Shown piece by piece: positions 9,572 to 19,309 of a stretch of DNA of 64,000 bases. Position numbers and translations under genes: made by a program. The DNA lies in NCBI RefSeq assembly GCF_004571135.1, contig NZ_SPSB01000003.1, forward strand, positions 310,001-374,000, given 5' to 3'. Every line of letters starts with the position of its first letter. Position 1 is the first letter of the stretch. Below the pieces are notes generated by a model. That model did not search any database. It saw only the letters and a list, made by a program, of their open reading frames with translations, and was not told where the DNA came from. The DNA is from Algoriphagus kandeliae (GTDB lineage Bacteria; Bacteroidota; Bacteroidia; Cytophagales; Cyclobacteriaceae).

Positions 9572-10093
9572 ATGAAGCACCTTCTCATCGTCATATTGCT
9601 GGCTTTTAGTATCGCAGGTCCCATGACCTTGGGATTGACTGCTTTTGAGCTTCGATTTTTTCAACTGAAGGAAAATATGGAAAGCCGCATCAATCGAAAC
9701 CCGAATGATAAGCGGATTAAAACCTTGGTTTTTACTCAAGAAGAATCACAAACACTTTTGGATTGGGAGCATGAAAGGGAATTTGAGTACCAAGGAGAAA
9801 TGTATGATGTGCTCGAAATCAAGGAAAAAGGCGACCAAATCGAGTACTTGGTTTGGCATGACCAAGAAGAAAGTGAGCTAAAAAAAAGAGAGTCGGAATA
9901 TGAAGAGTCCTCTCGAGAAAATCATTCTGAGCATCAAAAACGAAACAGTTTTCATGTCGTTTTCTTTTTTGAAAACTTGTCTTCAATAAATTTTTGGAGC
10001 AATCCAAAGCAAGTAGCTTTCCAAGAAAATCTAAATCCGATTTGGGAAAACCCTGATCACAGGCGACTTTTTTCACCACCAAGGGGAATCTAA
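9572..10093 (+). CDS. hypothetical protein with N-terminal signal/anchor, upstream of a TonB receptor
   Basis: I do not recognise this 173-aa protein. Residues 1-22 are a hydrophobic signal or anchor (MKHLLIVILLAFSIAGPM). The middle is charged (EQEE, EKGD and KKRESEYEE stretches) and suggests a helical or small alpha-beta periplasmic part. The C-terminus has HHV-poor aromatic segments and ends PPRGI. It lies 54 nt upstream of the haem-type TonB receptor in the same direction, an arrangement often seen for small accessory proteins of Bacteroidota metal/haem uptake loci. That link is inference. The 293-bp region upstream is AT-rich and shows only the divergent promoter described above. Confidence 0.68.
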   Translation: MKHLLIVILLAFSIAGPMTLGLTAFELRFFQLKENMESRINRNPNDKRIKTLVFTQEESQTLLDWEHEREFEYQGEMYDVLEIKEKGDQIEYLVWHDQEESELKKRESEYEESSRENHSEHQKRNSFHVVFFFENLSSINFWSNPKQVAFQENLNPIWENPDHRRLFSPPRGI

Positions 10094-10147
10094 CTTCCTT
10101 ATTTCTCTCTGTTTTTAAATCGGTTTTTATTTTCAAACCCAATCAAC

Positions 10148-12559
10148 ATGAAATACATCATGACTTGGGTTCTTTGCTGTGTCTTGGTTTTTGTATCCAA
10201 AGGCCAAACCATCTCAGTGAAAGATCAAGTAAGCAATGAACCCATTCCTACTGTGGTGGCTCATGATCCATCTACAGGAAGGGTATTATATGCAAACGGA
10301 AAGGGGCAATTGGACCTTTCCACTTTTGCAGATTTAGAACTAATACAAATCAGTAGCTATGGCTACCAAACGGTAAGGTTGAGTTTTCAGCAACTGAGCA
10401 CTTTACCTGACGCCACTTTGTATTTAGAAAAAAGCAATATCAACCTCGGGGAGGTGGTAGTTGCTGCGAATAAATGGAGGCAAAACAGTGATGATGTTCC
10501 TCAGAAAATTGTCACTATTGCCCCATCAGAAGTCCGATTTCAAAACCCACAAACTGCAGCAGACTTATTGGGGATTTCTGGCAAGGTTTACGTTCAAAAA
10601 AGTCAGCAAGGCGGAGGAAGCCCCATGATTCGGGGATTTGCCACGAATCGCTTGCTTTATTCTGTAGATGGTGTCCGAATGAATACGGCAATTTTCCGAG
10701 GAGGAAATATTCAAAATGTCATCAATTTGGATCCCTTTGTCATCAGTGATGCAGAAGTTTTGCTAGGGCCTGCATCTGTGATTTATGGGAGTGATGCCAT
10801 TGGAGGAGTAATGAGTTTTGAAACCATCAAACCTGGGTTTTCTCTCGATGATGAGACACTGATCGAAGGAACAATCGTATCCCGCTACTCCAGTGCCAAC
10901 AAGGAAAAGACAGGACACGCTAATCTCCAAATCGGTTGGAAAAAATGGGCATTGGCTACTAGTTTCTCAAGCTGGGATTATGATGACTTGCGACAGGGTT
11001 CCCATGGTCCGGAGGATTACATCAAGCGAAATTATGTCGAGCGAATCAATGGACAAGATGTGATTTTAACCTCGGAAGACCCTGCCTTAATCCAGATTCC
11101 TTCTGGCTATTCGCAGAAAAACTTCATGCAAAAAATCCGTTTCCAGCCATCTGATCATTGGGAATTTAATTACGGGTTTCATTATTCTGCCACTTCTAGC
11201 TATGGCCGGTATGATCGGCATAACCGCGTCAGAAATGGCTTGCCTCGCTATGCAGAGTGGAACTATGGCCCTCAAAAATGGATGATGAATCACCTGAAAA
11301 TAACCCATAATCAATCTGGTGCTTTGTACGATCGGGTGAATTTGAGTCTTGCTCTTCAGAATTTTGAAGAAAGCCGAATCGACCGAAGCCTGAATGATCC
11401 TATCCGAAACACCCAAATCGAAAAAGTCACTGCTTATTCTGCAAACCTAGACTTCAGCAAAAGCCTTAATCCGAAAAAATTCCTTTTCTATGGATTGGAA
11501 TGGGTGAAAAACAAGGTGAATTCCACTGGTTTTACGACAGATATCGAAACTGGAGAACAAGAGGAAGGACCTGCCCGCTATCCCCAATCAGATTGGAATT
11601 CCTTTGGGGCTTATGTGAATTTGGAATCCAAAATTCATGAAAAAGCTACGCTTCAAAGTGGGTTACGCTATAGTTGGTATGGAATTGAAAGTCAATTTGA
11701 CACCCGATTTTATCCTTTCCCTTTTGAGCAGGCTAGCTTGGGAAATGGAAACCTTACCGGAAGCGTAGGAATCGTTTATCGTCCCAAGGAATCCTGGGTT
11801 TTAAGCACCAATTTAGGCACCGCCTTTCGATCACCCAATGTGGATGATATTGGAAAAGTGTTTGACTCAGAACCGGGAGCTGTTACCGTTCCCAACCCGG
11901 AATTAAAACCTGAATATGCCACCAATCTAGATTTGAGTCTTGCCAAACTTTGGGGAGATGCTTTCAAGGTGGACATTACAGGTTTCTATACCCATTTGGC
12001 AAATGCTTTGGTGAGAAGAAATTTCCAATTGAATGGCCAAGATAGTATTCTTTACACCGGTGAATTGAGTCAGGCCCAAGCTATCCAAAATGCAGCCGAA
12101 GCTCGAGTGTATGGAATTCAGATTGGGGTGCAGGCTAAGTTGACAAAAAGCCTTTCTTTTTTCACCGATATCAATTTCCAGGAGGGAAAAGAGGAACTGG
12201 ATGATGGAAGTACTAGCCCTTCCCGGCATGCTGCTCCTCTATTTGGGGTGACACGATTGGATTACCAGGCCAGTCGTCTAAGAGCACAACTTTATGTCAA
12301 TTTCCAGGGTAAAAGAAGCTTTGAAAATTTGGCTCAAGAAGAGCGCGGAAAGGATGAAATCTATGCCAAAGACGAAAACGAGAACAATTATTCGCCTGCT
12401 TGGTACACCCTTAATCTAAAAGTCAGCTATCCTATTCTTGATATTCTGCAATTGAATGCAGGGATTGAAAACATCACCGACCAAAGGTATAGGCCTTACA
12501 GTTCGGGGATTTCAGGAGCTGGAAGGAATTTTATTTTCTCATTAAGAGCAAGTTTTTAA
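10148..12559 (+). CDS. TonB-dependent outer-membrane receptor, haem/haemoglobin type
   Basis: This 803-aa receptor has a signal peptide ending near SKGQ. A carboxypeptidase-regulatory-like beta domain (about 20-95) follows, typical of Bacteroidota. The plug begins near residue 105 (DVPQKIVTI) and includes MIRGFATNRLLYSVDGVRM and the GPASVIYGSDAIGGVM segment. This combination is strongest in the haemoglobin/transferrin/lactoferrin receptor family. The barrel ends with the usual terminal aromatic (SLRASF). Expected role: energised uptake of haem or an iron complex across the outer membrane. The ligand is inferred from the plug motifs, since no HmuY-like or haem-permease gene is adjacent. A strong terminator follows. 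Confidence 0.88.
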   Translation: MKYIMTWVLCCVLVFVSKGQTISVKDQVSNEPIPTVVAHDPSTGRVLYANGKGQLDLSTFADLELIQISSYGYQTVRLSFQQLSTLPDATLYLEKSNINLGEVVVAANKWRQNSDDVPQKIVTIAPSEVRFQNPQTAADLLGISGKVYVQKSQQGGGSPMIRGFATNRLLYSVDGVRMNTAIFRGGNIQNVINLDPFVISDAEVLLGPASVIYGSDAIGGVMSFETIKPGFSLDDETLIEGTIVSRYSSANKEKTGHANLQIGWKKWALATSFSSWDYDDLRQGSHGPEDYIKRNYVERINGQDVILTSEDPALIQIPSGYSQKNFMQKIRFQPSDHWEFNYGFHYSATSSYGRYDRHNRVRNGLPRYAEWNYGPQKWMMNHLKITHNQSGALYDRVNLSLALQNFEESRIDRSLNDPIRNTQIEKVTAYSANLDFSKSLNPKKFLFYGLEWVKNKVNSTGFTTDIETGEQEEGPARYPQSDWNSFGAYVNLESKIHEKATLQSGLRYSWYGIESQFDTRFYPFPFEQASLGNGNLTGSVGIVYRPKESWVLSTNLGTAFRSPNVDDIGKVFDSEPGAVTVPNPELKPEYATNLDLSLAKLWGDAFKVDITGFYTHLANALVRRNFQLNGQDSILYTGELSQAQAIQNAAEARVYGIQIGVQAKLTKSLSFFTDINFQEGKEELDDGSTSPSRHAAPLFGVTRLDYQASRLRAQLYVNFQGKRSFENLAQEERGKDEIYAKDENENNYSPAWYTLNLKVSYPILDILQLNAGIENITDQRYRPYSSGISGAGRNFIFSLRASF

Positions 12560-12568
12560 ATCAAATTG

Positions 12569-12606
12569 AAAAGTCTGGAGCATCTTAGCCCAGACTTTTT
12601 TATTTT
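12569..12606 (+). terminator. Rho-independent terminator after the TonB receptor
   Basis: Arms aaaagtctgg (12569-12578) and ccagactttt (12589-12598) form a 10-bp stem with a 10-nt loop, followed by a T-rich tail. It starts 10 nt after the receptor stop. Confidence 0.9.
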
Positions 12607-12628
12607 AAGCTATTGAAGCAAAACTTTT

Positions 12629-15202
12629 ATGATTTCACTTCCTAACTCCAAGTCAGAACTCGAAGCATTGATCAGCACAGGTCTGACTGAAACCGAGGCA
12701 AAACGCCGCCTGGAGGAAGTGGGCCCAAATACCCTCAAGGAAAAAAAGAAGAAAACTCCATTCCAACTTTTTCTCGATCAGTTCAAGGATTTTATGATCA
12801 CCATCCTCATCTCAGCATCTTTAATTGCAGGGATTATTGGAGAATGGTCAGATACCATCATCATCTTAGTGATTGTCATCCTGAATGCGATCATGGGTTT
12901 CATTCAGGAGTACAGAGCTGAAAAAGCTTTGGAAGCCCTGAAAAAAATGAGTGAAACCCACACGAGGGTAATACGAGATGGAAAAACCCAAATTACCCAT
13001 TCAAGTGAGTTGGTTCCGGGTGACATTATTATTTGTGAAGCAGGGAATATGATCCCAGCGGATATCCAGCTTTTGGAAGGAACTGCTGTCAAAATGGATG
13101 AATCTTCCTTAACAGGCGAATCAGTTCCCGTAGATAAAAAGGCTTTTATAGAAAAGCTAGAATCTCCCGACATCAACTCAGAACAGCATCTATTTAAGGG
13201 TACTTTCCAGACCAATGGACGAGGTGTAGGAATTGTTTTGAAAACCGGCATGGAGACCCAATTCGGGAAAATCGCAGACCTGCTTCAAGAGGGAAGTCCT
13301 GAAACTCCCCTACAGGTCAGAATGAAGAAGTTTGGAAAAACTATCTCCTTGCTGATTCTACTAATCTGTTTAATAATTTTTGGACTGGGCATTCTACGAG
13401 GTGAAGAACCACTTCAATTGCTCATGATTTCCGTGAGTTTGGCCGTCGCTGCCATTCCGGAAGCCTTACCCGCCCTAATTACCATTGCACTTTCCTTGGG
13501 TGCAGCTCGGATGGCCAAGAAGGAGGCTTTGATTCGGAAACTACCAGCCGTAGAGAGTTTGGGATCTATCACTTTTATCTGTACCGATAAAACAGGCACC
13601 CTGACCAAAAATCAGATGACTGTGGTTCGTCACTTTTCGGAAGAGAATGAATCTGTTTATCCTGGATATGATAATCTTCATTTAGCCCTGGCTTTGAATA
13701 ATGATGTCAAAGTAGGGAAGGATGGAAAGCTATTGGGAGAAGCTACAGAATTGGCATTAACCCAGCATCTGATCAAGGAATTGGGAGAAAGTTCCTACCT
13801 AGAAATCTTAAAAACCTTTCCTAGGATAGGAGAAGTGCCTTTTGATTCTGATCGAAAGCTCATGAGTACTTTCCATCAAATCGGAGATCAGGTTTTGGTG
13901 ATTTGTAAAGGGGCCACAGAATCCATTTTGGACATTTTGAAGGAAAAGAAAAATGTTCAAAAAATTAAAAAAGACTCTCAGGAATGGGCTGAAGCAGGGG
14001 AACGGGTTTTAGCTTTTGCTGGAAAAGTTTTAGACCAACTTCCACCAAAATCTGAATGGGATAAAATTGAAAGTGACTTGACTTTCTGGGGATTGATAGG
14101 AATGATAGATCCTCCACGCGAAGAGGTTAAAGAGGCAATCCAAGAATGTAAAACAGCTGGAATTCAGCCAGTCATGATTACCGGTGATCACCCGGCAACT
14201 GCCAAGACTATCGCAAAAGAAGTGGGTATTTTTGAAGAGGGGGACTTAGTAGTAAGTGGTTCTGAACTACGGGAAATGACTGATGAAGATTTTGCAAAAA
14301 AAGTAGAGAAAATCACGGTATACGCCCGGGTTTCTCCGGATCAAAAACTCCGAATTGTCCGAATTCTCCAACAACAAAATCAATTTGTCGCCATGACAGG
14401 AGATGGGGTAAATGACGCTCCTTCCCTTCGGGCAAGTACCATAGGAATTGCCATGGGAGGCACAGGTACTGATGTCAGCAAGGAAGCCGCTCATATGATT
14501 TTGTTGGATGACAATTTTGCAACGATCGTACGAGCCATTCGGGAAGGAAGAAGGATTTTTGATAATATCCGGAAGTTTATCAAATACATCATGACCTGTA
14601 ATGGAGCAGAAATTTGGACAATCACCATGGCCCCGTTTTTAGGTCTTCCCATCCCTTTGCTTCCTATTCATATTCTTTGGATCAACCTAGTTACTGACGG
14701 AATTCCTGCCTTAGCCTTAGCAAAGGAAAAAGCCGAGAAAAACATAATGCAGCGCCCCCCTAGACCACCCCAACAAAGTCTTTTTGCAGATGGCTTGGGC
14801 TTGCACATCCTTTGGGTTGGAATACTCATGGCTGGAATCACTCTTTTCACTCAATATTGGGCGATACGCCAAGGATGGCATTGGCAAACCATGGTATTTA
14901 CGGTCCTAGCATTTTCTCAATTAGGACATGTCATGGCTGTGAGAAGTGATAGAAGCCCTCTATTCAAACTTGGCATTTTCACCAATACTCCTTTGATACT
15001 TTCCATTATCGGAACCCTGATTTTACAAATCCTAATTATTTATCTTCCTTTTTTTAATCGGGTTTTTCATACCGAAGCCTTGAATCTTCCCGAATTAATC
15101 TTCAGCGTGGGTATGGGATTAGTAGTGTTCCATGCTGTTGAATTTGAAAAATGGATTAAAAACATCCGAAAAAAGAAAAACCAAACCAATCCTACCCATT
15201 AA
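12629..15202 (+). CDS. cation-transporting P-type ATPase, Ca2+ (type IIA) group
   Basis: This 857-aa ATP-driven ion pump has a cation ATPase N-terminal domain, a TGES actuator loop (DESSLTGESVPVDK), and the phosphorylation motif CTDKTGTLTKNQ with Asp320 as the phosphorylated residue. The nucleotide domain has CKGATE, MITGDHPATA and TGDGVNDAPSL, and the C-terminal cation ATPase membrane block follows. The TM4 segment VAAIPEALPALI and the length fit the PMR1/SERCA-like calcium pumps rather than copper or potassium pumps. It should export Ca2+, or possibly Mn2+, from the cytoplasm. The neighbouring CDF exporter is consistent with a small ion-homeostasis cluster, but no shared regulation is visible. 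Confidence 0.92.
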   Translation: MISLPNSKSELEALISTGLTETEAKRRLEEVGPNTLKEKKKKTPFQLFLDQFKDFMITILISASLIAGIIGEWSDTIIILVIVILNAIMGFIQEYRAEKALEALKKMSETHTRVIRDGKTQITHSSELVPGDIIICEAGNMIPADIQLLEGTAVKMDESSLTGESVPVDKKAFIEKLESPDINSEQHLFKGTFQTNGRGVGIVLKTGMETQFGKIADLLQEGSPETPLQVRMKKFGKTISLLILLICLIIFGLGILRGEEPLQLLMISVSLAVAAIPEALPALITIALSLGAARMAKKEALIRKLPAVESLGSITFICTDKTGTLTKNQMTVVRHFSEENESVYPGYDNLHLALALNNDVKVGKDGKLLGEATELALTQHLIKELGESSYLEILKTFPRIGEVPFDSDRKLMSTFHQIGDQVLVICKGATESILDILKEKKNVQKIKKDSQEWAEAGERVLAFAGKVLDQLPPKSEWDKIESDLTFWGLIGMIDPPREEVKEAIQECKTAGIQPVMITGDHPATAKTIAKEVGIFEEGDLVVSGSELREMTDEDFAKKVEKITVYARVSPDQKLRIVRILQQQNQFVAMTGDGVNDAPSLRASTIGIAMGGTGTDVSKEAAHMILLDDNFATIVRAIREGRRIFDNIRKFIKYIMTCNGAEIWTITMAPFLGLPIPLLPIHILWINLVTDGIPALALAKEKAEKNIMQRPPRPPQQSLFADGLGLHILWVGILMAGITLFTQYWAIRQGWHWQTMVFTVLAFSQLGHVMAVRSDRSPLFKLGIFTNTPLILSIIGTLILQILIIYLPFFNRVFHTEALNLPELIFSVGMGLVVFHAVEFEKWIKNIRKKKNQTNPTH

Positions 15203-15283
15203 GGATATCCGCTTACTAATTTTTCATTCGATTCTTAATTCATTCTAATTATCTTCCACCTTTCGATAACCAAAATTATTCCC

Positions 15284-16591
15284 GTGTCTAAACCATTCTC
15301 TACTGAAGAAAAACTCGAAAAATTACCCCGAAACTTAGGTCTATGGGGCGTTTGGATGCTGGTAGTCAATGGCTTTATTGGAGCAGGAATTTTTGGATTG
15401 CCTTCAGGAGCAGCTGCTTTAGCCGGAGAATACAGCGTTTGGATTTATGCCTTTTGTGCTTTGCTCATGCTTCCTGTTATCTTAAGTTTCGCAGAAATTG
15501 GAAGTTATTTCCGCGGAACAGGAGGCCCAATCAGGTATGGAGCCTTAGCATTTGGAGGATTTGTAGGTTTTCAGGGTGGATGGCTCTATTACCTAGCACG
15601 CCTGATTTCATTTGCGGCGAATACTGTTTTGCTTACCGATAGCATTGCTTATTTTCTCCCTATTGCAGGAGAAGGTGCAGGAAGATTAGTGACTGTTTTT
15701 CTGACAATTGTGGGATTGAGTATCATCAATATTTTGGGCTCCAGTGAATCCATCCGCTCCATGACTTTTTTCACCATTATCAAGTTTGGGGTCTTAATCG
15801 GCTTAGTCTTCGGTGGATTTTTGTTATTGGGTGATTCTGTTCTTCCAAGTTTTGATAGTCCAATTCCACCGGCTGGAGATTTGGGTGCGGCGGCGCTTTT
15901 GTTGATCTATGCATTTGTAGGATTTGAAGGAGCTATTGTACCAGCTGGAGAAGCCAAAAAACCCGAACGGGATATGCCCTTAGGATTAATCTTGGGATTA
16001 ATTGTCGTAGTGATTTTGTACATGCTCATCCAATTGGTGACCATGGCTGCTGTACCGAATCTTTCTGATTCCAATACTCCTCTTTTGGACGCAGCATCGA
16101 GCCTTTTTGGAGAAATTGGGGCCTATATTTTAATGATCGGAGTAACCACATCCGTGATTGCAAATCTGATCAGTTCCATGTTTTCTGCTACAAGAGTCAC
16201 CTATGCTCTTTCTCTAGAAAATTCCCTGCCCTCTTGGTTTGGACAAGTCCATAATAAATTCCTGACTCCGGCGAATTCAGTTTTATTCTTTGGAATAGCA
16301 GCGTTTATTCTTGCAGCTATGGGTTCATTCCGTGCTTTAGCTGCCATGACCGTTTTGTCTAGACTTTTCCTATTTATCATGACTTGTGCAGCCGTTCCTG
16401 CCCTTCGTCCAAAATTCAAAGCCCCCAATCGCTTTATCCTGAAAGGAGGTTACACCATTCCAATTTTGGGTATTCTTGCCTGCCTCTGGCTGATGTTTCA
16501 GGTGAGTTGGAACTCCGTATGGATGACTGCCATTTTTGTAGGAATCGGAACGGGCTTATATTGGATTGGGAAAAGACAAAATCAAGAATAA
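15284..16591 (+). CDS. APC-family amino-acid permease
   Basis: This 435-aa protein starts at GTG 15284 and has about 12 hydrophobic segments. The first contains the APC substrate-loop motif (VNGFIGAGIFGLP), and AFVGFEGAIVPAGEAKKPERDMP is the usual family motif before TM7. It should exchange or import amino acids or amines; the exact substrate cannot be told. It is followed after 39 nt by a CDF transporter in the same direction and preceded by the P-type ATPase, so the three could be transcribed together. Confidence 0.88.
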   Translation: MSKPFSTEEKLEKLPRNLGLWGVWMLVVNGFIGAGIFGLPSGAAALAGEYSVWIYAFCALLMLPVILSFAEIGSYFRGTGGPIRYGALAFGGFVGFQGGWLYYLARLISFAANTVLLTDSIAYFLPIAGEGAGRLVTVFLTIVGLSIINILGSSESIRSMTFFTIIKFGVLIGLVFGGFLLLGDSVLPSFDSPIPPAGDLGAAALLLIYAFVGFEGAIVPAGEAKKPERDMPLGLILGLIVVVILYMLIQLVTMAAVPNLSDSNTPLLDAASSLFGEIGAYILMIGVTTSVIANLISSMFSATRVTYALSLENSLPSWFGQVHNKFLTPANSVLFFGIAAFILAAMGSFRALAAMTVLSRLFLFIMTCAAVPALRPKFKAPNRFILKGGYTIPILGILACLWLMFQVSWNSVWMTAIFVGIGTGLYWIGKRQNQE

Positions 16592-16630
16592 GGAAAGCTT
16601 TCCCGGCTTTTCTTACTAAACAAAATCCTG

Positions 16631-17497
16631 ATGTCAACAGGTAAGCTGGCCATTCGAACCGTTTATTTCAGCATGCTAGGTAATGTTCTGCTTGCTGGGA
16701 TCAAATTCTTAGCTGGCTTTTTTGGAAATTCCTTTGCGCTTATCGCTGACGGCATTGAATCCTTAGTGGATGTTTTTTCCAGTATTTTGGTGCTTTTTGG
16801 ATTACAATATGCCCAACGTCCCGCCGATGAAAATCATCCCTACGGGCATGGAAAGGCAGAAGCACTTATCACTTTTATGGTGGTTGGTTTTCTGATTCTA
16901 TCCGCTGCTACCATTGCTTTTCAAGCCATCCAAAATATTCGAGAACCACATCCGGCTCCAGAAAATTGGACCTTATGGATTTTGGGAGCAATTATTCTTT
17001 GGAAGGAAATTTCATATCAAATTGTCTTATCAAGAAGCAAAAAATTGCACTCCACGTCACTCAAGGCCGAAGCTTGGCACCACCGAAGTGACGCAATTAC
17101 CTCGGTGGCGGCATTTATCGGGATCTTGATTGCAGTGATTGGCGGAGAAGGTTTTGAAGTAGCTGATGATTACGCGGCCCTCTTCGCCAGTGGTTTTATC
17201 CTTTACAACTGTTACCTGATTTTCAGACCAGCATTGGGTGAGGTCATGGATGAAAACAATTATGAAGAACTCACCAAAGAAATCCGAAAAATAGCCTCCA
17301 CTGTGCCCGGGATAAAGGGAACCGAAAAGTGTTTCATTCGGAAAGCAGGAATGAAATATCATGTGGACCTCCACGCCAGTGTGGACGGAGATTTGAGTGT
17401 AAAGAAAGGCCATGATATCGCACATGACCTGAAAGACACGCTAAAGTTGGAGCTACCAGAATTAGGACATATCCTGATTCATATCGAACCTTTTTAG
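16631..17497 (+). CDS. cation diffusion facilitator (CDF) metal exporter
   Basis: This 288-aa member of the CDF family has about six membrane segments and a C-terminal cytoplasmic ferredoxin-like dimerisation domain (about 205-288). It exports Zn2+, Fe2+, Mn2+ or similar in exchange for protons. The TM2 motif reads ADGIESLVD, with Glu at the place where most zinc carriers have His or Asp. The HPYGHGKAE loop and the TM5 pair HHRSD (H-x3-D type) are intact. The Glu could shift metal preference, but this is a guess. It lies 39 nt behind the permease gene. Confidence 0.9.
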   Translation: MSTGKLAIRTVYFSMLGNVLLAGIKFLAGFFGNSFALIADGIESLVDVFSSILVLFGLQYAQRPADENHPYGHGKAEALITFMVVGFLILSAATIAFQAIQNIREPHPAPENWTLWILGAIILWKEISYQIVLSRSKKLHSTSLKAEAWHHRSDAITSVAAFIGILIAVIGGEGFEVADDYAALFASGFILYNCYLIFRPALGEVMDENNYEELTKEIRKIASTVPGIKGTEKCFIRKAGMKYHVDLHASVDGDLSVKKGHDIAHDLKDTLKLELPELGHILIHIEPF

Positions 17498-17560
17498 GGT
17501 TTCTTTGACAATGGGTGACAGAAAAACCTAATACCCAATTAAATCCGGTAATTTCCAGCT

Positions 17561-18100
17561 ATGAATTCGATCCATATCACTTCCTATAAAAGTCCTGCTG
17601 GAGAGTTAATCTTGGGTAGTTTCGACAATCAAATCTGTCTTTGCGACTGGAAATACCGAAAAATGCGTGCTTCCATCGATGAACGAATTCGCAAAGGCTT
17701 GGATGCGGAATTTATAGAAGGAGAAACTGAAGTAGTTAAAGAAACCATCCGACAACTGGAAGCCTATTTTGAGGGGGAACTTACACAATTTGATATTCCA
17801 CTTTTACCGGTTGGTACCGATTTTCAAAAAGAGGTTTGGAAAAAGTTGACCGAAATTCCTTTTGGAGAAACTCGCTCCTACCTACAGCTTTCGAAGGATT
17901 TAGGGAATCCAGACGCCATCCGCGCTGTAGCGTCCGCCAATGGTGCCAATGCCATTTCAATCCTGATTCCCTGTCACCGAATCATAGGTTCGGATGGCAG
18001 TCTTGTAGGATATGCAGGAGGTCTAGATGCCAAAAAGAGGCTACTCAAACTTGAGAAGGCTGAAATACAAACTGACAAAGCCCAATTGAAATTCTTTTAA
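17561..18100 (+). CDS. ogt: methylated-DNA--[protein]-cysteine S-methyltransferase
   Basis: This 179-aa suicide repair enzyme moves alkyl groups from O6-alkylguanine or O4-alkylthymine onto its own cysteine. The active-site motif is IPCHR with Cys138 as acceptor. The helix-turn-helix part (GTDFQKEVWKKL, IPFGETRSY) and the RAVASANGANAISILIPCHR core are complete. Residues 1-80 form the usual N-terminal RNase-H-like lobe. There is no AraC domain, so this is the Ogt-type rather than an Ada fusion. It lies tail-to-tail with ackA, separated by 8 nt. Confidence 0.93.
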   Translation: MNSIHITSYKSPAGELILGSFDNQICLCDWKYRKMRASIDERIRKGLDAEFIEGETEVVKETIRQLEAYFEGELTQFDIPLLPVGTDFQKEVWKKLTEIPFGETRSYLQLSKDLGNPDAIRAVASANGANAISILIPCHRIIGSDGSLVGYAGGLDAKKRLLKLEKAEIQTDKAQLKFF

Positions 18101-18108
18101 GCATTATT

Positions 18109-19305
18109 CTAATTCAATAATGAAAAGCTCTGCTTGGCAATTTCCAATTCTTCGTTGGTAGGAATGACCAACAATTTAACCCGTGAACTCTCGGATTGAA
18201 TTTCCTGTACAGCTTGTTTAGGTCCTGCATTCTTTTCAGTATCCAATTCAATTCCCAGATAATTCATCTCTTCACAAACCAATTGACGAGTCAATCGGTC
18301 ATTTTCACCAACCCCTCCCGTAAAAATGATCGCATCCAAGCCATTCAAAACTGCTGCGAAGGAACCGATGTATTTTTTGATTTTATAGGCATAGAGATGA
18401 TAAGCTAGTCGAGCTTCAGGATCATCAGCATTGTATTTCTTCTGAATATCCCGCATATCGCTAAAGCCGGTCAATCCCAACATGCCGCTTTTCTTATTGA
18501 GAATCTGAAATACATCCTGCAAGGAATAACCTAGCTCCTGAACCAAATGGAAAATCACAGACTGATCGATATCTCCCACGCGGGTTCCCATCACCAACCC
18601 ATTCATAGGACCAAATCCCATACTGGTATCAATGGATTTTCCATCCTGAATCGCTGCCATACTACAGCCATTCCCTAAGTGAATGCTGACGATTCGTTTT
18701 CCTTTGGTTCCCAAATATTCTCGGGCTCGTTCAGAAACATATTTATGGCTCGTTCCATGAAATCCATAAGCACGAATCCCATGCTTTTCATAGAATTCAT
18801 TGGGAATGGCCATTCGAAAAGCTACCGGAGGCTGGGTTTGATGAAAAGCCGTATCAAAAACCGCCACCTGCTTTGCATTACTAAAAATCTTCTCAGACAC
18901 TTCAATACCAAGATAATTAGCTGGATTATGCAAGGGCGCTAAAGGAAACAGTTCTTTAATTTTGGCTTTGACTTCTTCTGTAATAAGTTGAGTACTTGCG
19001 AATTTTTCACCACCATGAACTACACGATGCCCGACTGCTTCCACTTGCTTTGGATCGGTAATTACTCCAACTTCAGGATCAACCAGCAATTTTGCTACTT
19101 CCTGCAATCCTGCGGAATGATCAGAAATCGGCATTTTTTCCGAAAATTCAACAGGTTCTCTTTTCAAAAAAGAACGATAATCCACTCGAGAACCTTCCTG
19201 CCCGATTCGGTCAACCATTCCTGAGCAAATGACTTTTTCTTCCGGCATGCTGATCAATTGGTATTTGATGGAGCTACTACCTGAATTAATCACAAAAACA
19301 TTCAT
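18109..19305 (-). CDS. ackA: acetate kinase
   Basis: This 398-aa enzyme interconverts acetyl phosphate plus ADP and acetate plus ATP. Both ASKHA signatures are present: NSGSSSIKYQ at the N-terminus and a second motif GFHGTSHKYV. HRVVHGGEKF, FDTAFHQT, the HLGNGCSM loop and IIFTGGVGEND are also intact, so the active site appears complete. Its start lies 4 nt after the pta stop, a typical pta-ackA operon for overflow acetate formation or acetate assimilation. Confidence 0.97.
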   Translation of the reverse strand: MNVFVINSGSSSIKYQLISMPEEKVICSGMVDRIGQEGSRVDYRSFLKREPVEFSEKMPISDHSAGLQEVAKLLVDPEVGVITDPKQVEAVGHRVVHGGEKFASTQLITEEVKAKIKELFPLAPLHNPANYLGIEVSEKIFSNAKQVAVFDTAFHQTQPPVAFRMAIPNEFYEKHGIRAYGFHGTSHKYVSERAREYLGTKGKRIVSIHLGNGCSMAAIQDGKSIDTSMGFGPMNGLVMGTRVGDIDQSVIFHLVQELGYSLQDVFQILNKKSGMLGLTGFSDMRDIQKKYNADDPEARLAYHLYAYKIKKYIGSFAAVLNGLDAIIFTGGVGENDRLTRQLVCEEMNYLGIELDTEKNAGPKQAVQEIQSESSRVKLLVIPTNEELEIAKQSFSLLN

Positions 19306-19309
19306 AGGA

